Positions 1-5,956 of a DNA stretch of 12,155 bases are shown in pieces. Source of the stretch: Clostridia bacterium (GTDB lineage: Bacteria; Bacillota; Clostridia; Oscillospirales; Butyricicoccaceae); the NCBI GenBank assembly GCA_017547995.1, contig JAFYNW010000252.1:1-12155 (forward strand), written 5' to 3'. Numbering within the stretch: the stretch's first letter is position 1; the number at the start of each line of letters is the position of its first letter. The notes under the pieces are model-generated. The model was not told where the DNA came from. It saw only the letters and a list, made by a program, of their open reading frames with translations, and did not search any database. The position numbers were made by a program, and so were the translations under genes.

Positions 1-105
1 AAAAAGCAAAAAACAGGTCAGATTTCGGTCAAATCTGCCTGCGAAGAATTACATATCAGCAAAAGCCAATGGTATCGGCTGTGCCGTGAAAACGTCTATA
101 TATAA
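1..105 (+). CDS. C-terminal fragment of a protein with a helix-turn-helix-like tail (possible recombinase or DNA-binding protein)
   Basis: Frame 1 is open from the window edge to a TAA at 103-105, giving 34 residues; the start lies outside the window. The visible tail has the pattern ACEELHISKSQWYRLCRE, which resembles the helix-turn-helix at the C terminus of serine resolvases and invertases (an Ala-x-Glu-x-Leu helix, a short turn, then a recognition helix with Ser-x-x-x-x-Tyr-Arg). Family knowledge makes a site-specific recombinase or a small DNA-binding protein plausible, but no catalytic domain can be seen. No Shine-Dalgarno site or start codon of another gene overlaps it. The next 250 bases are non-coding, so this gene is not in an operon with the surface-protein gene downstream. 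Identity is uncertain. Confidence 0.5.
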   Translation, partial: KKQKTGQISVKSACEELHISKSQWYRLCRENVYI

Positions 106-117
106 TGTAAGAAGGAG

Positions 118-158
118 TTATCCACAGTTTCCCCACATATTCCACAGACTTATCCACA
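118..158 (+). promoter_or_regulatory. Cluster of DnaA-box-like nonamers
   Basis: Two exact TTATCCACA nonamers (118-126 and 150-158) match the bacterial DnaA-box consensus. Between them lie two degenerate copies in the same orientation, TTCCCCACA (129-137) and TATTCCACA (138-146). Four same-strand copies starting at 118, 129, 138 and 150 are spaced roughly one helical turn apart. This begins 12 bases after the stop of the partial gene. It could be a DnaA titration or regulatory site or part of an origin; no dnaA, dnaN or rpmH gene is in view. Confidence 0.7.
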
Positions 159-175
159 GAACGCATAAAAACACC

Positions 176-201
176 CGGTCGCTCAGCGGCTTTTTTTATT
201 T
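176..201 (+). terminator. Weak possible terminator of the upstream partial gene
   Basis: A short G+C stem (GGTCG pairing with CGGCT through a G-T pair, loop CTCAG) is followed by a T-rich run (TTTTTTTATTTTT) on the plus strand. The stem is only four to five pairs, so termination would be weak. Its position fits the end of the transcript of the gene ending at 105. Confidence 0.4.
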
Positions 202-212
202 TTGCGGAGAAA

Positions 213-263
213 TATTACACCCCTCTGTAACAAAACCACCTCTAATGTTACAGTTATGTTACA
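213..263 (+). repeat. TGTWACA repeat set upstream of the S-layer promoter
   Basis: TGTTACA occurs twice (246-252 and 257-263), 11 bases apart and so on the same helix face. It occurs once as the inverted form TGTAACA (226-232) and once as a degenerate TATTACA (213-219). The last copy ends 15 bases upstream of the -35 box at 279. This is a plausible binding site for an activator or repressor of the surface-protein gene. The function is inferred only from arrangement. Confidence 0.45.
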
Positions 264-278
264 ATGCATCCAAATCTA

Positions 279-307
279 TTGACGGGTGCCAAAACTTTTG
301 ATATTAT
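279..307 (+). promoter_or_regulatory. Housekeeping promoter of the S-layer protein gene
   Basis: TTGACG (279-284) and TATTAT (302-307) are separated by exactly 17 bases, each one base or so from the sigma-A consensus. Transcription would start near 314, giving a leader of about 50 bases that contains GGAGG at 350-354, eight bases before the ATG at 363. Confidence 0.8.
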
Positions 308-362
308 GTACTTGCGCAATGGGAAAACCATGCGTAAAAAATATTTTATGGAGGATTCTCAA

Positions 363-2924
363 ATGAGAACAATGAACAAAATCGTTGCTCTTGCTCTTGT
401 ACTTGCAATGGCTTTCTCTATGATGGCTTCTGCTGCAAGCTTCAAGGATCAGGCAACAATTAACGAAGACCTCATCGATGAAATCGACTTGATGGTTGCT
501 CTCAACGTTTTCTCTGCTGAAGGTACTGGCACAGGTAACTTCGAACCAAACGTTGAACTCACACGTGCAATGGCTGCAAAGCTCGTTTACGTTCTTAAGA
601 ACAAGGGCAATGACAATGGTGCAGCTTCCTGGACAGGCATGGACATCTTCAAGGATGTTGAAGCAGGTTCTTGGTACGAAGGTTATGTTAACTACTGCGC
701 ATCCGTTGGTATGATCGCAGGTACAGGCGAAGGCATGTTCAACCCTAACGGTAAGGTTACAGGCGTTGAATTCGCTAAGCTTCTCCTCGTTCTTATCGGC
801 TACAAGGCAGACGTTGAAGGCTACACAGGCGCTCAGTGGTTCGAAAACATCGTTGAAGACGCTGAAATCGCTGGCCTCTTCGTAGACTACGAACTCCCAG
901 TTCGCGCTGCTGTTACACGTGAATGGGCTGCTAAGCTCATGCACAACGCTATCTACGCTACAAAGGTTCAGTACTTCCTCGGCGAACGTATCGATGCTAA
1001 TACAACATTTGCTGCTGCAGACCTCAACCTCCGCACAGTTAATGCTATCGCTCTCGGTACAACAAAGTTCGTTCTTAACACAACAGGTGCTCCAACAACT
1101 GATAAGGATGGCGTAAAGTCCACAATCGAAATCGACGGCACACCAGAAACAATTAAGTATGAAATCCCAGCTTCCCTCCTCGGCCAGAAGGTTAAGGTTG
1201 TTTACAAGGCTGACAAGGCTATCGACGAAGCTAAGATCTACGGTGTAGTTGCACACGAAGATTCCGCTATCTACGAAGTAGCATCCGACAAGATCGTTGT
1301 TGGCACAGGCTCCTACAATGGCAAGGTTAAGATCGCTGGTCTTAAGAACAACGAATACGTTAACGACCACGCTGTTAAGGTTTACAACAACATGCACTAC
1401 CTCGGCACATTCAATGTTTCCGCTCTTAAGCAGAACACAAATGCTGTTATCAAGTTCGTAAACAACGACACAGATACAGACGTTGAATATGCATTCGTTA
1501 CAATTCCAGTTATCGGTACAGTTAACGAACACAAGGCTGCTGACAAGAAGCTCACAATCACAGCTAACTACGCTCACGACAATATCGCTCTCACAAAGGA
1601 TTCCACAGGCTTCACATATGAAAACGTTAAGTTCATGGATGAAATCGTAAAGAACGATATCGTTGCTGGTATCTACGACTACTCCACAGGTGTTAAGACA
1701 CTCGTTCTCGAAAAGGTAGAACCATTCACAGCTACAGTTTCTCAGGTAAACACAAACTCCAGCTCTGCTGTTGTTTCCAACGTTATCAACGGCACAACAT
1801 ACAAGGTAGCTTACAACGCTCTTACAGGCACAGCTCTTAAGACAGTTGCTGGCTCCACAGAATACAAGTTCTACGTACACAACGGCTACATCGTTGCTAC
1901 AGAAAACATCACAGTTATCCCATCCAACATCGCTCTCGTTCTTGCTGTTCAGAACGGTGCTAACCTCACACCTGCAAAGGCTAAGGTTATGCTCTCCGAC
2001 GGCACAATCGCAACATACGATTATAAGAACGTAACAGGTTGGACAAACCTCACAAACGCTACAATCGAAGGCGTTATCGCTCCAGATACAGTTATGGAAT
2101 ACAAGCTCACAGATGGTCAGATTTCCCTCAAGGCTCTCTCCAACGTTGGCGGTATGACATACACAACAGACGTTTCTGAATCTGATTACAACAAGAACAC
2201 AATGACTTACACAGTTGACAGCAACACACTCGTTAAGGTTGCTGACGATGCATTCTTCTTCCTCAAGAAGGGCACAAACAAGTACTCTGTAGTTAAGGGT
2301 TCTGAAATCCAGGTTGCTGCTGCTGGCACAATCAAGATGACAGCTTACAACAACGAAACAATCAAGAAGGCAGTATTCGGCTTCATCGAAGCTACAACAA
2401 TCGACGAAGCTTCTGCTGCAACATACGCATTCATCACAGGCAATGCATACTCTCAGGACGATAACGGCACAACAATCTGGTTCGTAAAGGGCCGCGATAA
2501 GAACGGTGCTGAAATCACATTCCAGGTATCCAAGGTTGGCTCTAACGCAGCTACTAAGGAAAACATCAACGCTCTCTACAACGGTATCGTAACATACACA
2601 ATCCTCGATGGTAAGGCAGAACTCACAGCAGTTGCTAATGCTTCCGGCATCGGCACAGGCTACACAGCAGGTTCTATCTCCGCTATCGAAGGTGACACAG
2701 TTGTTATCGGTGGCAACCTCTACACAATTGCTGATGACGCAGTTATCATCAACGTAAAGGTTAACGACAGCAACAAGCCAGTATGGCAGGATACAACAAA
2801 TGTTGTAGCAGCAGTTTCCTCTGCAAACAACGTTGTATACAAGACAAAGGGTACATCCGGTGCTAACGCTTCTATCATCTCTGAAATCATCGTAGAAGTT
2901 AACGGCGCAGCTATCCAGTACTAA
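363..2924 (+). CDS. SLH-domain S-layer / cell-surface protein
   Basis: This 853-residue secreted protein starts at the ATG at 363, chosen over an upstream in-frame ATG at 264 because GGAGG lies eight bases before it and the signal peptide then begins at residue 1. Residues 1-24 form a signal peptide (basic start, hydrophobic core rich in Ala, Leu, Val and Met, ASA cleavage site). Three S-layer homology repeats follow at about 27-80, 95-146 and 158-203. Their TRAE-like signatures read TRAM, TGVE and TREW, so wall anchoring through a secondary wall polymer is expected but the signature is imperfect. The remaining 650 residues are Thr-, Asn- and Val-rich, beta-type, and contain no cysteine; the only cysteine is C112 in SLH repeat 2. 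Codon use is extremely biased (Thr almost always ACA, Glu GAA, Lys AAG), as in very highly expressed genes. It is a single-gene transcript and probably the main S-layer protein of the cell. Confidence 0.9.
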   Translation: MRTMNKIVALALVLAMAFSMMASAASFKDQATINEDLIDEIDLMVALNVFSAEGTGTGNFEPNVELTRAMAAKLVYVLKNKGNDNGAASWTGMDIFKDVEAGSWYEGYVNYCASVGMIAGTGEGMFNPNGKVTGVEFAKLLLVLIGYKADVEGYTGAQWFENIVEDAEIAGLFVDYELPVRAAVTREWAAKLMHNAIYATKVQYFLGERIDANTTFAAADLNLRTVNAIALGTTKFVLNTTGAPTTDKDGVKSTIEIDGTPETIKYEIPASLLGQKVKVVYKADKAIDEAKIYGVVAHEDSAIYEVASDKIVVGTGSYNGKVKIAGLKNNEYVNDHAVKVYNNMHYLGTFNVSALKQNTNAVIKFVNNDTDTDVEYAFVTIPVIGTVNEHKAADKKLTITANYAHDNIALTKDSTGFTYENVKFMDEIVKNDIVAGIYDYSTGVKTLVLEKVEPFTATVSQVNTNSSSAVVSNVINGTTYKVAYNALTGTALKTVAGSTEYKFYVHNGYIVATENITVIPSNIALVLAVQNGANLTPAKAKVMLSDGTIATYDYKNVTGWTNLTNATIEGVIAPDTVMEYKLTDGQISLKALSNVGGMTYTTDVSESDYNKNTMTYTVDSNTLVKVADDAFFFLKKGTNKYSVVKGSEIQVAAAGTIKMTAYNNETIKKAVFGFIEATTIDEASAATYAFITGNAYSQDDNGTTIWFVKGRDKNGAEITFQVSKVGSNAATKENINALYNGIVTYTILDGKAELTAVANASGIGTGYTAGSISAIEGDTVVIGGNLYTIADDAVIINVKVNDSNKPVWQDTTNVVAAVSSANNVVYKTKGTSGANASIISEIIVEVNGAAIQY

Positions 2925-2943
2925 TTTATAATTAGTTCAATAG

Positions 2944-2971
2944 AAAAAAGACCGCGAAAGCGGTCTTTTTT
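2944..2971 (+). terminator. Rho-independent terminator of the S-layer gene
   Basis: GACCGC (2950-2955) pairs with GCGGTC (2960-2965) around a GAAA tetraloop. The stem is flanked by six A on the left and six T on the right, so it can act in both directions. It begins 20 bases after the S-layer stop codon. Confidence 0.95.
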
Positions 2972-3060
2972 CATGCCCATAAAATACTCACATAAAATCA
3001 GTTCCGACTTATAGTGCGGTATCATAGCACACAAGTTGGGCTTTGTCAAGTCGATATTTT

Positions 3061-3110
3061 GTAGGGTGCATTCACGAATGCACCGCGGGACGTTCGTGAA
3101 CGTCCCCTAC
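3061..3110. repeat. Double palindrome bounded by GTAGGG and CCCTAC
   Basis: Two adjacent perfect hairpins with 9-base arms are present: GGTGCATTC/GAATGCACC (3065-3084, two-base spacer AC) and GGGACGTTC/GAACGTCCC (3087-3106, two-base spacer GT). Their cores, TTCACGAA and TTCGTGAA, are reverse complements of each other. The unit is enclosed by GTAGGG (3061-3066) and its inverse CCCTAC (3105-3110). It looks like a miniature non-coding intergenic repeat. Confidence 0.75.
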
Positions 3111-3129
3111 GTGGATTGTGCAAACCGCA

Positions 3130-3159
3130 GGAGATTCTTCACTTGCGTTCAGAATGACA
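3130..3159. repeat. Dispersed-repeat-like unit, GAGATTCTTC ... AGAATGACA
   Basis: The unit has short inverted arms ATTCT and AGAAT around a centre reading TCACTTGCGTTC. It resembles a widespread bacterial intergenic repeat type of the form GATTCTTCGC...CAGAATGACA. I recognise this from memory and could not search for it. Confidence 0.5.
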
Positions 3160-3167
3160 TATTTGTC

Positions 3168-3193
3168 GGGAGGGCGCAGAGACCCTCCCCTAC
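3168..3193. repeat. GGGAGGG/CCCTCCC hairpin ending in CCCTAC
   Basis: GGGAGGG (3168-3174) pairs with CCCTCCC (3183-3189) around an eight-base loop. It ends in CCCTAC (3188-3193), the same boundary word as the double palindrome at 3061-3110. Confidence 0.7.
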
Positions 3194-3215
3194 AATCAAT
3201 ATCATGAAGCAATAC

Positions 3216-3241
3216 GTAGGGGCGGGTTTCCATGCCCGCCC
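3216..3241. repeat. GTAGGG-led GGGCGGG/CCCGCCC hairpin
   Basis: The unit begins with GTAGGG (3216-3221). GGGCGGG (3220-3226) pairs with CCCGCCC (3235-3241) around an eight-base loop. It abuts the A-run of the next terminator and is a third member of the GTAGGG-bounded set in this gap. Confidence 0.7.
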
Positions 3242-3242
3242 G

Positions 3243-3273
3243 AAAAAAAAGACCATCCGAAGATGGTCTTTTT
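3243..3273 (-). terminator. Terminator of the Nif3-like gene
   Basis: GACCATC (3251-3257) pairs with GATGGTC (3262-3268) around CGAA. Eight A (3243-3250) become the T-run on the minus strand and five T (3269-3273) follow on the plus strand, so it can work both ways. It lies just past the stop codon at 3286. Confidence 0.95.
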
Positions 3274-3285
3274 CATCATATTCAA

Positions 3286-4113
3286 TTAAACAATACCGCT
3301 GATGCGAACAACTTCGATGCCCTTGTCTTCCCAAGCCTTGAGAATCTGGTTGAAGCCGACGGAGTCACTTGCCATATGGCCTGCGATGATGAGGTTAGCC
3401 TTGTTGAGCTTTCTCATACCTTCAACAACTTCAGGAGTTGCGTGCATTGCGATGAAAGTGCCAACGCCAGCATTAGCGCAAGCTGTGTATTCGTCAAGTG
3501 TAGGAGCGCCTACGCCGTACATTTCAACGTAAATCTTACCAGCGAAACTGTCCTTGTTGCCAACCCATACTTCAGGCTTCTGGCCGTCGAGAGCCTCAGC
3601 ATATTCACGGATTGTGAGGAGCTCGTTGATAACGTCACCAACTGTGCACTGTGGATTCTTTTCCATAAGAGCGTTCATCTTAGCCTGAACTGTGCGTTCT
3701 GCGAGGATGTCAGCAGGAGTGTGGAAAGCCACGTCATTGATATCGAGGAGCATTGCAACGTCGTGCATCTGAGTCTTGTTGCGTGTGTGACCAGCCTGAT
3801 TACGCTTTTCACGGCCTGCATAAGCAAGACGCTGAGCTTCGTTGATTGGAACACCACATTCCATAAGCTTCTTCATATGGTCGCGGCCGAAAAGCTCGCT
3901 GATATTTGGGTCCATAATGCCGTTAGGATGGTGCTGAGCAACGCAGTCGAAGCCTGTCTGCTTTGCAACCATAAGCATGGATGTGTCCATATCGATACCT
4001 GCGAGAACCTTCTTTACTTCCTTGCCGTTATCGAAAACGATGCCGGAGTCTTCAGGCATTTTGTCGAGACCAACGAGATCGAGCACGATCTGATACATTT
4101 CTTTAACTGTCAT
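3286..4113 (-). CDS. Nif3-like (DUF34/YbgI family) dinuclear metal-centre protein
   Basis: This is a 275-residue soluble protein. The start at 4113 is preferred over an upstream in-frame ATG at 4176 because GGAGG precedes it and because the promoter -35 and -10 boxes lie inside the longer version. The N-terminal pattern GIDMDTSMLMVAKQTGFD leads to the paired histidines H61-H62-P63. Near the C terminus GHMASDS supplies H246 and D250. This matches the Nif3 layout, where HH(P/G) and a C-terminal H-x3-E bind two metal ions. Here the glutamate is replaced by aspartate and the usual middle metal ligand is not obvious, so it is a divergent member. Family function is poorly defined. It has its own promoter and terminator and is not part of the corrinoid operon, although it sits directly downstream of it. 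Confidence 0.65.
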   Translation of the reverse strand: MTVKEMYQIVLDLVGLDKMPEDSGIVFDNGKEVKKVLAGIDMDTSMLMVAKQTGFDCVAQHHPNGIMDPNISELFGRDHMKKLMECGVPINEAQRLAYAGREKRNQAGHTRNKTQMHDVAMLLDINDVAFHTPADILAERTVQAKMNALMEKNPQCTVGDVINELLTIREYAEALDGQKPEVWVGNKDSFAGKIYVEMYGVGAPTLDEYTACANAGVGTFIAMHATPEVVEGMRKLNKANLIIAGHMASDSVGFNQILKAWEDKGIEVVRISGIV

Positions 4114-4147
4114 AATTTTGTTTCCTCCAAACAATTTTGTTGAATAT

Positions 4148-4176
4148 ATTATATAATTATTTGTGGAAAATGTCAA
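4148..4176 (-). promoter_or_regulatory. Consensus promoter of the Nif3-like gene
   Basis: On the minus strand, TTGACA (4176-4171) and TATAAT (4153-4148) are perfect consensus boxes separated by 17 bases. They lie between the operon terminator and the GGAGG site of the gene starting at 4113. Confidence 0.9.
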
Positions 4177-4198
4177 TAAGAGAAGGGTGCACAGGATG

Positions 4199-4221
4199 TA
4201 AAAAAGCCACCCGAAGGTGGC
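4199..4221 (-). terminator. Terminator of the corrinoid operon
   Basis: GCCACC (4206-4211) pairs with GGTGGC (4216-4221) around CGAA, followed on the minus strand by a run of six T (4205-4200). It starts nine bases after the stop codon of the last operon gene. Confidence 0.92.
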
Positions 4222-4229
4222 TTATATTT

Positions 4230-5303
4230 TTATAAATCTCTGCCGAAGATTCGTGCGGCATCCATAAGTGCCTGCATATTTTCAACAGGTGTATTGACCG
4301 GCATCTGGCAGCCTGAAGTGAGCACGAAGCCCTTTGGCGAATCGTGAGCCTCGTCGATGCACTTTTTAGCCGAGCGGAGCACGTCGTGTGGTGTGCCGAG
4401 ACGCATAACCTCGACAGGAGGCACGTTGCCCTGGATGCACATCGCACCGCCCAGAACTTCCTTGGCCTCTGTAAGGCTTTCAACGTTGTCGAGACCGAAG
4501 CAGGTTACGCCGCTGTCGCGGATGTCTTCCCAGATTTTACGGCTTGTACCGCAGATGTGGAGACCACAGCCTGAGCCCTGACTCTTGATGAAGTCGACGT
4601 TTTTCTTGAAATAAGGCAGGGAGAATTTGCGGTACTGCTCAGGGCTGATGAGGGAAGTGGAGCTGACAGGGTCGGCAAAGCCGATGCCGATGCCCATATC
4701 GATAAGGCGCTGAATGTAGCGGTTGTTGTTTTCCACGATGATTTCGAGGAGAGCCTTGATTTTTTCAGGCTTCTTGATCATGCCGATGAGCAGATTTTCT
4801 GTGCCGAGCACCATTGCGGCGATTGTGAATGGGCCTGTGACCGTGCCGCTGACAGGGACTTTGTCACCGAGCTTTTCCTTGACCATACGAAGGCCTTCGA
4901 GGATTATAGGAAGACGGCCGTCCTTGTCGATATCGACAAGACGTGCATTTTCCACATCGCGAAGTGTATGTGCAGGCTTATAAAGCTGTGCAATATTGTT
5001 GGCGTGATAGCGGATTTCAGAGCCCATAGCCTCTGCCATACCGCGGAGAGTTGTCGAAAGACCTGCGCCGTCCGAGCCGAAATTATCGAAGATGTACTGC
5101 TCGAGCATATACATTTTTTCGGCGGAGTGATAGTAGACGTCGATAGGTGTGTTGATGAGATAGGAGAGCGTTTCGCCTGTGTCGAGACAGCAAGGCATAC
5201 GGTCGACCTTTTCACCCTTTGAATAGAGGGCCATTCGCTCGATTGGCAGGAGCTCGTCCTTTGGCACAACGAGGCCGTTGAGATATTGTTCGATTCTATG
5301 CAT
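4230..5303 (-). CDS. UroD-superfamily (MtaA/CmuA-like) corrinoid-dependent methyltransferase, copy 1
   Basis: This 357-residue cytoplasmic TIM-barrel-type protein belongs to the uroporphyrinogen-decarboxylase superfamily. The zinc motif of the methyltransferase branch is intact: H249-x-C251 in GLHICG and C332 in LTSGCQMP. Other family landmarks are DRMPCCLDTG near residue 35, VSGTVTGPF, and FADPVSSTSLISPEQY. In MtaA/MtbA-type enzymes the zinc activates a thiol acceptor such as coenzyme M; related enzymes use other donors or acceptors. The gene is last in the operon. Its ATG overlaps the end of the corrinoid-protein gene in the 8-base word ATGCATAG, with GGAG just upstream inside that gene, so translation is probably coupled. 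Direct pairing with the corrinoid protein is therefore likely. Whether it is methyltransferase I (donor to cobalt) or II (cobalt to acceptor) cannot be read from sequence. HemE is unlikely given the zinc motif and context. Confidence 0.87.
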   Translation of the reverse strand: MHRIEQYLNGLVVPKDELLPIERMALYSKGEKVDRMPCCLDTGETLSYLINTPIDVYYHSAEKMYMLEQYIFDNFGSDGAGLSTTLRGMAEAMGSEIRYHANNIAQLYKPAHTLRDVENARLVDIDKDGRLPIILEGLRMVKEKLGDKVPVSGTVTGPFTIAAMVLGTENLLIGMIKKPEKIKALLEIIVENNNRYIQRLIDMGIGIGFADPVSSTSLISPEQYRKFSLPYFKKNVDFIKSQGSGCGLHICGTSRKIWEDIRDSGVTCFGLDNVESLTEAKEVLGGAMCIQGNVPPVEVMRLGTPHDVLRSAKKCIDEAHDSPKGFVLTSGCQMPVNTPVENMQALMDAARIFGRDL

Positions 5304-5940
5304 GAGCCATCTCCTTCATCTTGCGTACAGCGGATGCTGCATCGACTGCGTAAGCGTCAGCACCGATTTCATCGGCAAACTTCTGGGAAATTGGGCCGCC
5401 GCCGATGAGAATTTTGTACTTGTCGCGGATGTTTTTAGCCTTGAGGTCATCGATGACAGCGCGCATACCTGCCATAGTTGTAGTCATAAGTGTGGACATA
5501 CAGATGAAGTCGGCATTCACTTCCTCTGCCTTTGCAACGAAGTCAGCGAGAGGCACGTCACGGCCCAGGTCGTAGACTTCGAAGGATGCCGATTCGGACA
5601 TGATTTTCACGAGATTTTTGCCGATATCGTGAGTGTCGCCTTCGACAACGCCGATGACAACCTTGATGTGCTTATCTGTGCTTTCGCCCTTGATGTGTGG
5701 CTTGAGGATATCGATGCCTGCGTTGAGGGCGAAGGAGGCTGTCAGCACTTCCGGAAGGAAATATTCCTGCTCTTCGTAAAGCACGCTGACGCGGTCCATA
5801 CCGTGAATGAGGCCCTTGTTGATGGTTTCGGAAGCATCAATGCCCATTTCGAGAGACTTTTCGCACAATTCTTCAACGAGTTCGTCTTCCATTTCAACAA
5901 CGCTGTCACTTATCTTCTGAAATAAAAGTTCTTTTTCCAT
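5296..5940 (-). CDS. Corrinoid (B12-binding) methyl-carrier protein, MtaC/MtbC type
   Basis: This 214-residue protein has the two domains of methyltransferase corrinoid proteins. Residues 1-90 form the helical cap, with the characteristic GMDRVSVLYEEQEYFLPEV segment. Residues 91-214 form the Rossmann-like cobalamin domain. The signature D102-x-H104-x-x-G107 supplies the lower axial histidine; S149-x-L151 and GGGP (180-183) line the nucleotide tail. Length is normal for MtaC, MtbC or MttC. It carries the methyl group between the methyltransferases of the operon and is the substrate for the reactivation protein encoded just upstream. A GGAAGGTG ribosome binding site precedes the ATG, 16 bases after the activator gene. 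The stop codon overlaps the start of the following UroD-family gene. Confidence 0.95.
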   Translation of the reverse strand: MEKELLFQKISDSVVEMEDELVEELCEKSLEMGIDASETINKGLIHGMDRVSVLYEEQEYFLPEVLTASFALNAGIDILKPHIKGESTDKHIKVVIGVVEGDTHDIGKNLVKIMSESASFEVYDLGRDVPLADFVAKAEEVNADFICMSTLMTTTMAGMRAVIDDLKAKNIRDKYKILIGGGPISQKFADEIGADAYAVDAASAVRKMKEMAHA

Positions 5941-5956
5941 AATTCACCTTCCGTTA

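Larger units (their letters stand above)
2973..3242. other. Convergent intergenic space carrying palindromic repeats
   Basis: No gene is supported here; the short open frames lack ribosome binding sites and run through palindromes. From 2973 to 3060 I see nothing recognisable. From 3061 to 3241 the sequence is a patchwork of small hairpins and one dispersed-repeat-like unit, listed separately. It sits between two facing terminators, as expected for tolerated insertions of small non-coding repeats. Confidence 0.7.

Noticed and set aside
86..301. 71-codon plus-strand open frame over the DnaA-box region
   Set aside because: It overlaps the end of another gene, the DnaA-box cluster, the hairpin and the S-layer promoter, and has no ribosome binding site.
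276..1880. 534-codon open frame on the minus strand, opposite the S-layer gene
   Set aside because: It is a by-product of the S-layer gene's strong codon bias; the translation is Cys- and Val-rich, and it has no sensible domain and no ribosome binding site.
3061..3241. CRISPR array
   Set aside because: The repeats are different palindromes of unequal length and spacing, without a common direct repeat or uniform spacers.
3232..4143. Plus-strand open frame opposite the Nif3-like gene
   Set aside because: It begins inside a palindrome and terminator, has no ribosome binding site, and lies opposite a gene with consensus promoter, GGAGG and terminator.
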